21,059 bases of DNA from Clostridia bacterium (GTDB lineage: Bacteria; Bacillota; Clostridia; Oscillospirales; CAG-272), in assembly GCA_900769475.1 (NCBI GenBank), contig CAAGGQ010000181.1:1-21059 (forward strand), in the 5' to 3' direction. This document shows, in pieces, positions 6,972 to 14,226 of this stretch; positions within the stretch are counted from its first letter, which is position 1; every line of letters starts with the position of its first letter. Made by a program: the position numbers and the translations under genes. The notes below the pieces were generated by a model. That model saw only the letters and a program-made list of their open reading frames with translations. It ran no database searches and was not told the origin of the DNA.

Positions 6972-8269
6972 GCCTTGGGTTCCTCCTCCGAAGATTTCTT
7001 TTTCTCGGCCTCTGCCTCCAGAACGCGATTGCGCTCCAGCACACAGCCCTGCCGCTCTGCCAGGCCGCGCACAATGTCCTCGGCAAAAGCTCGACAGGAG
7101 GGAGCACCGCAAGCACCGCAATCAATGCCGGGAAGCTCTTCCTTCAGCTTTTGGATCATGGACATCATCCGCAAGGACTCACCGAAGTTTTCGCTGAGCC
7201 TCTGAATGGGCAGATAGGTAGGTAGCTCGTCGAAGAAGAAACTCTGAGGAATGTACTCCCGTTCTCCCTTTTTCAGTACCGTTTGGGAGACCGGCAGATA
7301 CCGCCGCAGGGTTTGCAATCTGGCCTTGGCAACAAAGGGATTTTCCACCGTCATGGCGCCGCCCACGCAACCGCCAGGACAAGCGTTCAGCTCGATGAAT
7401 TCCAGATTGGAAATGTTGCCGTTTTCCAGCTGATCCAGCACACGATTGACGTTTTCAATGCCATCCGCCGCCAGATACTTATCGTTAAAGATCGCCGAAG
7501 CCTCGCCACCGGAGGTTGCCCAGCTGATCCCGATCATGCCCGATTGGGCATAGGATCCGGGGGTCTTCCCTCTCCGCATTACATTGATCAGATTGAAATA
7601 AACGTCGCTGATGGAAAGAACCTCATCCACCGCGCTTTGGTATTCACCAAAGCCGTTTTTCACATAGCTGACCTTTGCGGGGCAAGGAGAGATAAAGCAA
7701 ATGCAAATATCCTCATCCTTGAGCTCCGGATGCTCTCTTTTGGCCTTTTCCCGCGCCATTTTTGCAGCGATTTCCACGGGAGGGAGCAGCTGCATGATGT
7801 GATCGCGCAGGGTGGGATAGCGGAGAGAGATCAACCGCAATACCACGGGGCAAGCCGAGCTGATGATCGGCTTGGTGATGCCCTCGGTCTTCAGATAGAG
7901 TCTTGTGTAAGCCGAAACAAGTTCTGCCGCTTGCGCGACCTCCACAACATCATCAAATCCAATATCCAAGAGTCCTTGCAGCACAAAGTCCACGTCCTCC
8001 AGCTCCTCAAACTGCCCGTAAAGAGCCGGAGCAGGAAGAGCGACCTTCCATTTGTGCTTCATGACCTGATCCAGCTTGTTGTAGGTAGCCTTTTTTGCCT
8101 TGTTGGGGCAAATTCGAATACAAACGCCACAGTCGATACACCGATGGGTGTTGATCTCCGCGTGGCCGTTGTGGATCCGAATGGCTTCCGTGGGACAGTG
8201 CTTCAAACAGGTCGTGCATCCCGTACAACGGGAAATATCCAATGAAACAGAATGTTCGTATGTATGCAT
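6968..8269 (-). CDS. HydS-like group C [FeFe]-hydrogenase homologue (putative H2/redox sensor)
   Basis: This 433-aa Fe-S protein has two N-terminal [4Fe-4S] motifs, CTGCTTCLKHC (15-25) and CIDCGVCIRIC (44-54). A hydrogenase H-domain has modified signatures: SSACPVV (137-143), SPCPAKVSYVK (194-204) and NACPGGCVGG (295-304). A C-terminal Fe-S domain contains DCGACGAPSC with C409. All four likely H-cluster cysteines (140, 196, 297, 301) are present. The proton-relay position of L1 is alanine, and the acidic residue of L2 (KxxE) and the GGGxP of L3 are missing. These are hallmarks of the putative sensory group C enzymes such as Thermotoga HydS. Unlike those it has no PAS domain; a Glu/Lys-rich tail ends the protein. 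GAGGA lies 7-8 nt before ATG. It sits centrally between two DRTGG/ATPase sets, 28 nt after the RsbW-like gene. Confidence 0.88.
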   Translation of the reverse strand: MHTYEHSVSLDISRCTGCTTCLKHCPTEAIRIHNGHAEINTHRCIDCGVCIRICPNKAKKATYNKLDQVMKHKWKVALPAPALYGQFEELEDVDFVLQGLLDIGFDDVVEVAQAAELVSAYTRLYLKTEGITKPIISSACPVVLRLISLRYPTLRDHIMQLLPPVEIAAKMAREKAKREHPELKDEDICICFISPCPAKVSYVKNGFGEYQSAVDEVLSISDVYFNLINVMRRGKTPGSYAQSGMIGISWATSGGEASAIFNDKYLAADGIENVNRVLDQLENGNISNLEFIELNACPGGCVGGAMTVENPFVAKARLQTLRRYLPVSQTVLKKGEREYIPQSFFFDELPTYLPIQRLSENFGESLRMMSMIQKLKEELPGIDCGACGAPSCRAFAEDIVRGLAERQGCVLERNRVLEAEAEKKKSSEEEPKA

Positions 8270-8297
8270 ATTTCGTCCTCTTCCTTTCAGAAAAAGA

Positions 8298-8720
8298 TTA
8301 AAGCATAACGGTCATTAGGATTCGGGTACCAACACCAAGGGTGGTGTCGATCTTCATGGAATTGGTATAGCGCTTCATATTGGGAAGACCCATACCGGCA
8401 CCAAAGCCCAGGGAACGGATGTTGTCGGGAGCGGTGGAGTAGCCCTCTTGCATTGCCATTTCTACGTCGGCAATTCCGGGGCCGTGATCGTCCAGACAGA
8501 TCTCTATGCGGTCCTCGTACACCAGAACGTCGGCACTGCCGCCACCGGCGTGAATGACCATATTGATCTCTCCCTCGTACATTGCAATGGAAACCTTACG
8601 AATGGTTTCGGGCGAGATTCCCAGTTGCCGCAGATTCTTCTTTACGCTTACCGATGCTTGACCGGCCGAGGTAAAATCCTCGCCATCCACGTCAAAGTGA
8701 AATCTTACTGCCTCATCCAT
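8298..8720 (-). CDS. RsbW-like anti-sigma/serine kinase-type ATPase
   Basis: This 140-aa protein has the HATPase fold of anti-sigma factor kinases (RsbW/SpoIIAB type). The N box is around E49-N53 (YEGEINMVIHAGGG), G1 is DDHGPGI (77-83) and G2 is GFGAGMGLPNMKRYT (105-119), with a final GVGTRILMTVML strand. Family members phosphorylate an anti-sigma antagonist on serine or sequester a sigma factor; neither partner is in this operon. I chose the ATG at 8720, which overlaps the upstream DRTGG stop by 8 nt with GGTGA nearby. A start at 8753 would overlap by 41 nt. It is the counterpart of the GHKL ATPase on the other side of the HydS-like gene. Confidence 0.87.
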   Translation of the reverse strand: MDEAVRFHFDVDGEDFTSAGQASVSVKKNLRQLGISPETIRKVSIAMYEGEINMVIHAGGGSADVLVYEDRIEICLDDHGPGIADVEMAMQEGYSTAPDNIRSLGFGAGMGLPNMKRYTNSMKIDTTLGVGTRILMTVML

Positions 8721-9069
8721 GACTGTCACCGTTTTTAAAAAGCCCGCCGGCATACAGCTTGCCGCATGCCTCGTACATTCTTTTCTTGGTTCTCAGCAAC
8801 ACCATGTTGCTTTCCTTTGCCAACTCGATCATTTCTGCCGTTGGCGTTTTGGAGCGAACGAAGACGATACAAACCATGTCCATCATCTCGGCCGTGCGAA
8901 CCACCTGCGCGTTGACCAATCCGGTCAAGAGCACGGCCTGATCCTTCACGTACGCCAAAACGTCACTCATCATATCGCTTCCGCATGCGGAATATACCTC
9001 GCGATCGAGGTAATCTTCTCCGCAAACTACCTCAGCGTCAAGCAAATCCATAATTGTTGTGATCTTCAT
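8713..9069 (-). CDS. DRTGG-domain protein (first copy)
   Basis: This 118-aa protein consists of one DRTGG domain: VVCGEDYLDREVYSACGSDM near the N-terminus, a SDVLAYVKDQAVLLTGLVNAQ core and an SNMVLLRTKKRMYEAC end. No enzyme active site is visible. AGGGGG lies 9 nt before ATG. It is the second gene of the operon, 38 nt after hydC, and overlaps the RsbW-like gene by 8 nt. Genes of this type recur with [FeFe]-hydrogenases of Clostridia, but their role has not been settled to my knowledge. A ligand-binding or adaptor role next to the ATPase is inferred. Confidence 0.8.
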   Translation of the reverse strand: MKITTIMDLLDAEVVCGEDYLDREVYSACGSDMMSDVLAYVKDQAVLLTGLVNAQVVRTAEMMDMVCIVFVRSKTPTAEMIELAKESNMVLLRTKKRMYEACGKLYAGGLFKNGDSHG

Positions 9070-9107
9070 TTCGTTCTGCCCCCTACCCTTTCGGGTGTTT
9101 AGATTGA

Positions 9108-9602
9108 TTATTTATATTTTGCCAGGATGGAATCCACGTCATCTACCGTCAAACGGCCGTAAACCTCTCCGTTTACCGTAAGAACGGGAGCCAGACCGCA
9201 AGCACCGATGCAACGGGTTGCCTCAATGGAGTACTTACCGTCGGCAGACGTGCTACCTACAGGTACGTTCAGCTTTTGAGAAATCGCCTCGATGATGTCG
9301 CCAGAACCCTTTACGTAGCAAGCGGTACCCAGGCATACGGCGATGGCGTACTGACCGTCGGGATTGAGCTTAAACTGTGCGTAGAAGGAAATGATGCCAA
9401 AGATCTCTTCCAAAGAAACACCGGTCTTTTCGGCAATGATGGTTTGCACTTCCAAGGGCAGGTAACCGTAGATCTCCTGGGCTTCCTGCAGAATGGGCAT
9501 CATGGAACCCTTCTGTCCGGCATGCTTTTCGATTACGGCAAGCAGTTTTTCTTCCTGCTCTTTTGTCCCGTGAAATTCGACCGTAGTCAATTTCTTTTTC
9601 AT
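9108..9602 (-). CDS. hydC: Hydrogenase [2Fe-2S] subunit HydC/HndA (NuoE-like)
   Basis: This 164-aa NuoE-like subunit has an N-terminal helical domain (MMPILQEAQEIYGYLPLEVQ and EEIFGIISFYAQF) and a thioredoxin-like [2Fe-2S] domain. Its ligands are C90 and C95 (VCLGTACYVKG) and C131 and C135 (TRCIGACGLAP), the complete set. It pairs with HydB and passes electrons between FMN and its cluster. AGGAGG lies 11 nt before the ATG. It is the first gene of the operon, separated from its partner structural genes by six regulatory-type genes. A near-consensus promoter lies about 300 nt upstream. Confidence 0.94.
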   Translation of the reverse strand: MKKKLTTVEFHGTKEQEEKLLAVIEKHAGQKGSMMPILQEAQEIYGYLPLEVQTIIAEKTGVSLEEIFGIISFYAQFKLNPDGQYAIAVCLGTACYVKGSGDIIEAISQKLNVPVGSTSADGKYSIEATRCIGACGLAPVLTVNGEVYGRLTVDDVDSILAKYK

Positions 9603-9903
9603 AATTCAAAAAACCTCCTGAATTTTTATTATGCGTCTGAAACAGTCCCGAAGCTCCCGGAAAAGCCGGCAGAAGGCCTTCCCCCGAGCCGATCCGGAAC
9701 CGTTTATGTTTACGGACATTTCATTATACTACATTTTTGACAAAAAATCCATAGTTTTTTTCATTTTTCTACATATTTCAGCATAAAAATTTCCAAAAAA
9801 ACGGCAAATCAAAGCCCTAAAGCTTGGTTTTCCGCTTTTTGGATGAAAAAAACGGGATTTTCAGAGTCAAACAGAGAGAATGCAGAACAAAACATCCGTA
9901 TTC
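9603..9903 (-). promoter_or_regulatory. Long 5' leader of the hydrogenase operon
   Basis: About 300 nt separate the predicted transcription start (near 9903) from the hydC ATG. The upstream two-thirds is AT-rich; the last 120 nt holds a GC-rich block (about 9655-9700) with short self-complementary stretches such as GAAGGCCTTC and GCCGGC but no strong hairpin with U tract. Inside the leader is a second possible -10, TATAAT (9728-9723), with only a weak -35. Immediately downstream of it is an inverted repeat CCGT-N8-ACGG (9700-9715). I see no coding sequence and no recognised riboswitch. Confidence 0.45.
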
Positions 9904-9909
9904 CATTCT

Positions 9910-9938
9910 ATTATATCACATAGTTATTTTTTTGTCAA
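9910..9938 (-). promoter_or_regulatory. hydC: Consensus SigA promoter of the hydrogenase operon
   Basis: Read on the minus strand: TTGACA (9938-9933), a 17-bp spacer and TATAAT (9915-9910), with a TGA extended -10. This is the best promoter in the window and points at hydC. Confidence 0.85.
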
Positions 9939-9983
9939 GCATATATGTATGTAAAATATCGTATTTTTAGATAAATATAGGGA

Positions 9984-10015
9984 AAAGGCGCTCGGATCCG
10001 AGTCCGAGCGCCTTT
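9984..10015 (-). terminator. Intrinsic terminator of the PFK-epimerase-esterase operon
   Basis: A perfect 13-bp stem (9984-9996 with 10003-10015) and 6-nt loop starts 11 nt beyond the esterase stop codon. On the minus strand it ends in TTTT and then CCC before further T-rich sequence. It insulates the hydrogenase promoter 45 bp further on. Confidence 0.75.
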
Positions 10016-10026
10016 GGAATATGTTC

Positions 10027-10833
10027 TTATCGGAACAGGAATGGGAGCGTATCCTCCACCCACCCATCACAGGGCTTGGTTTCGCCGAATTCCAACCCTT
10101 TGGTGATGTAGTTTCCAAGGCAGGTTCCGTGACCGCCCGAGGGGTAGATCCGCATCTCCACCGGGATGCCGTGATCGAACAGCGCTTTGGCAAACAAAAA
10201 GGTCTCCCCCGCGGAAACGCCCTTATCGTCACAGTTGTGCCAAAGGTAGGCAGGAGGGGTATCCTCGCTGACGTGCTGCTCCACAGAAACAGCCGCGATC
10301 CGCTCCTCGCTCAGGGGCTCCCCTGCCCCGGTCAACAGGTTGCGATAGGAGCCGTGGTGGCTCTGATAGGAGGTTACGGGATAGCACAGGATCATCTTGT
10401 TGGGACGATAGTGATTCCGTTCGCCCTTCAGCTTTCCTTCCAGGCATGCATGGTTCCAGAAAACGCCGGACGAAGCCGCCAGATGCCCTCCCGCAGAGAA
10501 GCCGCAGACCGCGATGCGCTCGGGATCAATGCCAAATTCCTCGGCGTTCTCCCGCACGTAACCAACCGCCTCCAAGACCTCCAAAAGCGCCTGGGGAAAG
10601 ACCGCTGGAAACACGCTGTAATTCAAAACGAAGGAGCAGACTCCGGCGCCCAGATAGCGCAGAGCAATGGGTTCTCCCTCGCCCTCGTAGTTGCCCGAAT
10701 AGGCACCGCCGGGAAGAACGATTACCGCCGGGCGGTTGGTTTGAAATTTGGCGTGGGGGGCACCGTCGGGAAGATAGCACCGAAGAACGGCCATGCCCTC
10801 CTGTACGTGGATCTCATGGGTAAAAAATTTCAT
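10027..10833 (-). CDS. Alpha/beta-hydrolase, acetyl-xylan esterase-like
   Basis: This 268-aa serine hydrolase has an oxyanion segment VLPGGAY (39-45), nucleophile elbow GFSAGGH with S113 (111-117), an acidic residue around D202/D203 (WHNCDDKG) and H235 in SGGHG. The triad order and the GGxY...EGEP segment resemble the bacterial acetyl-xylan/feruloyl esterase-like group (BD-FAE type). No signal peptide is present, so it acts in the cytoplasm, perhaps deacetylating imported oligosaccharides or another small ester; the substrate is not determinable. AAGGA lies about 9 nt before ATG. It is the last gene of its operon, 41 nt after wecB, and ends at a strong terminator. Confidence 0.85.
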   Translation of the reverse strand: MKFFTHEIHVQEGMAVLRCYLPDGAPHAKFQTNRPAVIVLPGGAYSGNYEGEGEPIALRYLGAGVCSFVLNYSVFPAVFPQALLEVLEAVGYVRENAEEFGIDPERIAVCGFSAGGHLAASSGVFWNHACLEGKLKGERNHYRPNKMILCYPVTSYQSHHGSYRNLLTGAGEPLSEERIAAVSVEQHVSEDTPPAYLWHNCDDKGVSAGETFLFAKALFDHGIPVEMRIYPSGGHGTCLGNYITKGLEFGETKPCDGWVEDTLPFLFR

Positions 10834-10874
10834 GTCAAAACATCCTTTTCTTTTTCGGTTATGGATTTTTCTTT

Positions 10875-11975
10875 TCAGGAAACCTGTTCTAAAATATCAG
10901 CAATCCGCCGGGAGGCCATTCCGTCACCAAAGGCACGCGAGGGCTTTTTCATGGCGGCATATTCCTCGTTCTCCGGGGAGAGCAAACGGGATGCCAGCTC
11001 ATATATACCCTCCTCCCCGCTTCCGGCCAGTCTAAGAACACCGGCTTGCAAGCCCTCGGTGCGCTCGCTGGAGTAGCGCATAACCAAGGTGGGAATCCCC
11101 AGGGAAACCGTTTCCTCCTGGATTCCACCGCTATCGGTGAGCACCAGGGCACATTGAGAGAGCATTTGGTGAAACATGATAACGCCCGGCGGATCGATAA
11201 CGTGGATCCGCTCCGCACCCCTCCATTCCTCCTCGGCCATAGCACGCACCTGCGGATTGGGATGCAGCGGGCAGATGGCGTACAGATCCTCGTAAGTCTC
11301 GGTCAGGCGACGGAGGGCGCGAAACATACCCCGCATCGGCTCTCCCAGGTGCTCCCTGCGATGGGCGGTGAACAGAACCGTCCGCATCCCCGTGGGGGCA
11401 CGCCAGGCGGTTGCAGATCGGCCCAACGCCAGGCTACGGTGCAACGCATCCACCACGGTATTCCCCGTGAGGTAGATCGAGGCTTCGGCCTTTCCCTCCC
11501 GCAAGAGATTTCGCTTTGCGCGGGGCGTGGGGGCAAAATGATACTTGGCCATCAGAGAGATCGATTGCCGATAAAACTCCTCCGGAAATGGAGCTTCTAT
11601 GCGATAGGTGCGCAGGCCGGCCTCCACATGACCGATGGGTACATGAAGGTGAAAGGCAGCCAATGCGGCACCAAAGGCACTTGCCGTATCCCCTTGCACC
11701 AGCAAAAGATCGGGATGTAGCTCCAGGAGCGCCTTCTCGGTTTGCGCCTGCACGTGAGCACATAGCTCGGTACAGCTCCGATGCTCGGGCAGCACGGGAA
11801 AGCACCGCTCGGGACGCACCGAAAAGGCGTCCAGCGCGTCCTCCAGCAAGGCACCGTGCTGCAACGTGGAGCAGACCGTGACCCGCAGACTCGGTCGCTT
11901 TTTTAATTCCAAAATCAAGGGACACAGCTTGATTGCCTCGGGCCGTGTTCCCAAAACCACCATGATATGCTTCAT
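10875..11975 (-). CDS. wecB: UDP-N-acetylglucosamine 2-epimerase (non-hydrolysing)
   Basis: This 366-aa GT-B-fold enzyme interconverts UDP-GlcNAc and UDP-ManNAc for cell-wall or surface polysaccharide synthesis. Motifs include GTRPEAIK (9-16), VQGDTASAFGAALAAF, HVEAGLRTY, PFPEEFYRQ, LFTAHRREH, PLHPNP and LTDSGGIQEE. Length fits the family (about 360-390). The segment usually reading RxxTERPE is here RYSSERTEG, so the Glu-Arg pair stays but the proline is lost; most other active-site motifs look intact. AAGGAGG is 7 nt before the ATG. It follows the SDR gene by 78 nt, and no internal promoter is obvious there. Confidence 0.93.
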   Translation of the reverse strand: MKHIMVVLGTRPEAIKLCPLILELKKRPSLRVTVCSTLQHGALLEDALDAFSVRPERCFPVLPEHRSCTELCAHVQAQTEKALLELHPDLLLVQGDTASAFGAALAAFHLHVPIGHVEAGLRTYRIEAPFPEEFYRQSISLMAKYHFAPTPRAKRNLLREGKAEASIYLTGNTVVDALHRSLALGRSATAWRAPTGMRTVLFTAHRREHLGEPMRGMFRALRRLTETYEDLYAICPLHPNPQVRAMAEEEWRGAERIHVIDPPGVIMFHQMLSQCALVLTDSGGIQEETVSLGIPTLVMRYSSERTEGLQAGVLRLAGSGEEGIYELASRLLSPENEEYAAMKKPSRAFGDGMASRRIADILEQVS

Positions 11976-12053
11976 TCCATCGCCTCCTTACTGATCGTCG
12001 TTACAATGTACGACCAATCGTGGCGGTTTAGAACGAAACGGTGGTGCGGTGCC

Positions 12054-12812
12054 TTACTTTTTCTGTTGCTTGCACCAGATCTTCATTACCAGCTTATGCG
12101 GAAGCAGCTTGGTGAAAAAGACCTGCATGCGCACGGAAAAGCCACAGATCGAAACGTCGCGGCGACGCTTCATATCCTTGAGTGCCCTTGCAATGACCTG
12201 CTCGGGGGTAAAGAACTTGTTGTAATAGGTGATGGTATCGTCGGTGACTGCGTGATCGAAGAACTCGGTCTTGACCCAACCGGGGCAAACAGCCATCATA
12301 TGGATCTTACGCTTCTTCAACTCTACGTTCAGCGCGCGACTGAAGCTGAGAACAAAGGCTTTGGTAGCGCCGTAAACACCGATGTAGGGTACGGGCTGGA
12401 AGGAGGAGAGAGAATCTAACTGATAGACCTCACTTCCCTCCTGCAGGTACGGAAGGGTGACATAGGTAATGCCAACGTAGGCCTTGACATTCAGATCAAT
12501 CATACGGTACATGGACTCCAGGTCGATCTGTGCAAAGGCACCAAAGCGACCAAAGCCGCTGGCGTTGACCAGCACCCGAACCTCGGGCTTTTCGGTCTCC
12601 AGCAGGGCCTGATATTCGGCCACACTTTCCTCCTTGGTCAGATCCAGACAAATGGGGCGGATCTTGCTCTTGACCTCGCTCTGAAGCGCCTCCAGACGCT
12701 CCCGACGACGAGCAATGACCCAGATCTCGTCAAAGTTCTGCTGACGGTCCAGCTGGATCACGAATTCTCTTCCCATCCCGGAGGACGCTCCGGTAATCAC
12801 TGCAATTTTCAT
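12054..12812 (-). CDS. Short-chain dehydrogenase/reductase
   Basis: This 252-aa classical SDR has the cofactor motif TGASSGMG (7-14), NASG (83-86), the serine strand DSLSS (133-137) and the catalytic pair Y147/K151 (YGATK). The sequence ARRRERLE after the second strand, basic at the cofactor site, suggests NADP(H). The substrate is unknown; the family includes fatty-acid and sugar oxidoreductases. The end is very basic (KIWCKQQKK) and the region before it (SVRMQVFFTKLLPHKLVMK) is amphipathic, which may favour membrane contact. GAGGAG is 7 nt before ATG. It starts 16 nt after the PFK gene, so both share a transcript. Confidence 0.9.
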   Translation of the reverse strand: MKIAVITGASSGMGREFVIQLDRQQNFDEIWVIARRRERLEALQSEVKSKIRPICLDLTKEESVAEYQALLETEKPEVRVLVNASGFGRFGAFAQIDLESMYRMIDLNVKAYVGITYVTLPYLQEGSEVYQLDSLSSFQPVPYIGVYGATKAFVLSFSRALNVELKKRKIHMMAVCPGWVKTEFFDHAVTDDTITYYNKFFTPEQVIARALKDMKRRRDVSICGFSVRMQVFFTKLLPHKLVMKIWCKQQKK

Positions 12813-12828
12813 ACGTTATCTCCTCTCA

Positions 12829-14070
12829 TCAAAGGATCAGATGCACGGGCAGCCCCCCCTCAAAGAGGCCTGCAACTTCCTCTTGGATCAGGGGGAGCAG
12901 ATAGTGACAGCAAGCGTCGGTTACGTGGTTGCCCGCCGCGTTGATAAAGGCGTCGTCCACCTTGCGGATCTGGTTGGCAATGACAGACACATCCTTGTGG
13001 CCGATTAAGATACGATAGGAGGATTCGTCGGCACGCTCGTAAACCATCATCTCTCGGGTCACGCCCTCGGCCGCCGCCAATACTGCAGCGCGTCCGATCA
13101 TCACCGATTCGTCCAGATCGGTCTTAGAGGCCATATGAGCGGCACAGCGCTGGGGAAGATTCAGCTCGATAGAGCGCACCTTGCACCCGATCTCGGCCTT
13201 TACGGCCAGCTCCAGCGCCTTTCCTGTGCCTGCCAGGTAGGCATGTCCAAAGGCGTCGGTTGCCCCCGTTTGGGTTCCCTCGCCCACGTATCTTCCGTTT
13301 TCAAAGCGAATTCCCTCGGAAACCGCTACCACCACGTTGGGATGCTTTTCCAGCGCGGCGCGAACATCAGCATAAAAAGCCTCCATGGAGAAGGGACGCT
13401 CAGGCAGATAGACCAGGTCGGGCTCCAGGCCGTTGACCACACGGCCAATGGCCGAGGCCGCGGTGAGCCATCCTGCATCCCGTCCCATGATCTCCACAAT
13501 GGTTACGGCAGGGATTTGATACACGGCACAGTCCCGTAGGATCTCCTGCATAGTGACGGCAATATACTTTGCCGCCGAGCCAAAGCCGGGAGTGTGGTCG
13601 GTTCCCACCAAATCGTTATCAATGGTCTTGGGAACGCCCATTACGATCATTTCATAGTCGTGATCCTTGGTGTACGCCGAAAGCTTGGCCACAGTATCCA
13701 TAGAATCGTTGCCGCCAATGTAGAAGAAATAGCGGATGTCGTATTTTTTGAATACGTTCATCATTCTCTCATAGAAGGCATCGTCCTCCCCGATCTTGGG
13801 TAGCTTTTTGCGGCAGGATCCAAGAGCCGCCGCCGGGGTGTGCTCCAGCAGGGAGATCTTCTCCTCGCTGTCAAAAAAGGCGTTCAGGTCAATCAGATCC
13901 TCACGGATCAAGCCCTCCACGCCGTTGCGCATACCGTACAGCGTTTGAATACAACCGCCGTGATTTCCCTCCAGCACGCCACGGATCACTCCCGCCAGTG
14001 TGGCATTGATGGCGGCGGTAGGGCCACCGCTCTGTCCTACCACGGCATTTCCACGAATCTGTTCTTTCAT
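12829..14070 (-). CDS. pfp: 6-phosphofructokinase, probably pyrophosphate-dependent
   Basis: This 413-aa enzyme phosphorylates fructose 6-phosphate in glycolysis. Motifs are GQSGGPTAAIN (12-22), GGNDSMDT (119-126), PKTIDNDL (147-154), GTDHTPGFGSAAKYIA and MGRDAGWLT. The Asp in GGND and Lys in PKTIDND sit where ATP-dependent enzymes have glycines; this Asp/Lys pair is the accepted mark of PPi use. The start is the ATG at 14070, with AGGAAAG upstream and the family's usual N-terminus. An upstream in-frame ATG at 14175 lies upstream of the predicted promoter and is rejected. It is the first gene of a four-gene operon. Confidence 0.92.
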   Translation of the reverse strand: MKEQIRGNAVVGQSGGPTAAINATLAGVIRGVLEGNHGGCIQTLYGMRNGVEGLIREDLIDLNAFFDSEEKISLLEHTPAAALGSCRKKLPKIGEDDAFYERMMNVFKKYDIRYFFYIGGNDSMDTVAKLSAYTKDHDYEMIVMGVPKTIDNDLVGTDHTPGFGSAAKYIAVTMQEILRDCAVYQIPAVTIVEIMGRDAGWLTAASAIGRVVNGLEPDLVYLPERPFSMEAFYADVRAALEKHPNVVVAVSEGIRFENGRYVGEGTQTGATDAFGHAYLAGTGKALELAVKAEIGCKVRSIELNLPQRCAAHMASKTDLDESVMIGRAAVLAAAEGVTREMMVYERADESSYRILIGHKDVSVIANQIRKVDDAFINAAGNHVTDACCHYLLPLIQEEVAGLFEGGLPVHLIL

Positions 14071-14112
14071 CTTTGCTTTCCTTTCCTTTTGAATGGAATC
14101 TATACAAGGAAC

Positions 14113-14141
14113 AGTATACCACAAACCCTTTCTTCTGTCAA
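14113..14141 (-). promoter_or_regulatory. pfp: SigA-type promoter of the PFK operon
   Basis: On the minus strand, TTGACA (14141-14136), 17 bp and TATACT (14118-14113) lie 43 nt before the PFK start codon. The predicted transcription start is about 36 nt upstream of the ATG. Confidence 0.85.
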
Positions 14142-14185
14142 TCAAAAAAAGGAAAAAGGTACAAGCAAAAAACAAAAGGACGGCT

Positions 14186-14194
14186 CATATATTA
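14186..14194 (+). promoter_or_regulatory. sigK: Possible sporulation-type -10 element before sigK
   Basis: CATATATTA fits the mother-cell sigma -10 pattern (CATANNNTA for SigK; close to SigE). It lies 33 nt before the sigK ATG. No convincing -35 of either type was found at the right spacing, and no SigA promoter is apparent on this strand. Confidence 0.3.
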
Positions 14195-14226
14195 GAGCGA
14201 ATGGCCATCGAAAGAGAGGAATCCCT

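Noticed and set aside
9603..9903. A known riboswitch or T-box in the hydrogenase leader
   Set aside because: I found no T-box sequence (TGGNACCGCG-like) and no recognisable riboswitch core; only short self-complementary stretches are present.
13840..14226. An in-frame N-terminal extension of sigK
   Set aside because: It would read antisense through the PFK coding sequence and its promoter; the ATG at 14227 has a ribosome binding site and gives a family-typical N-terminus.
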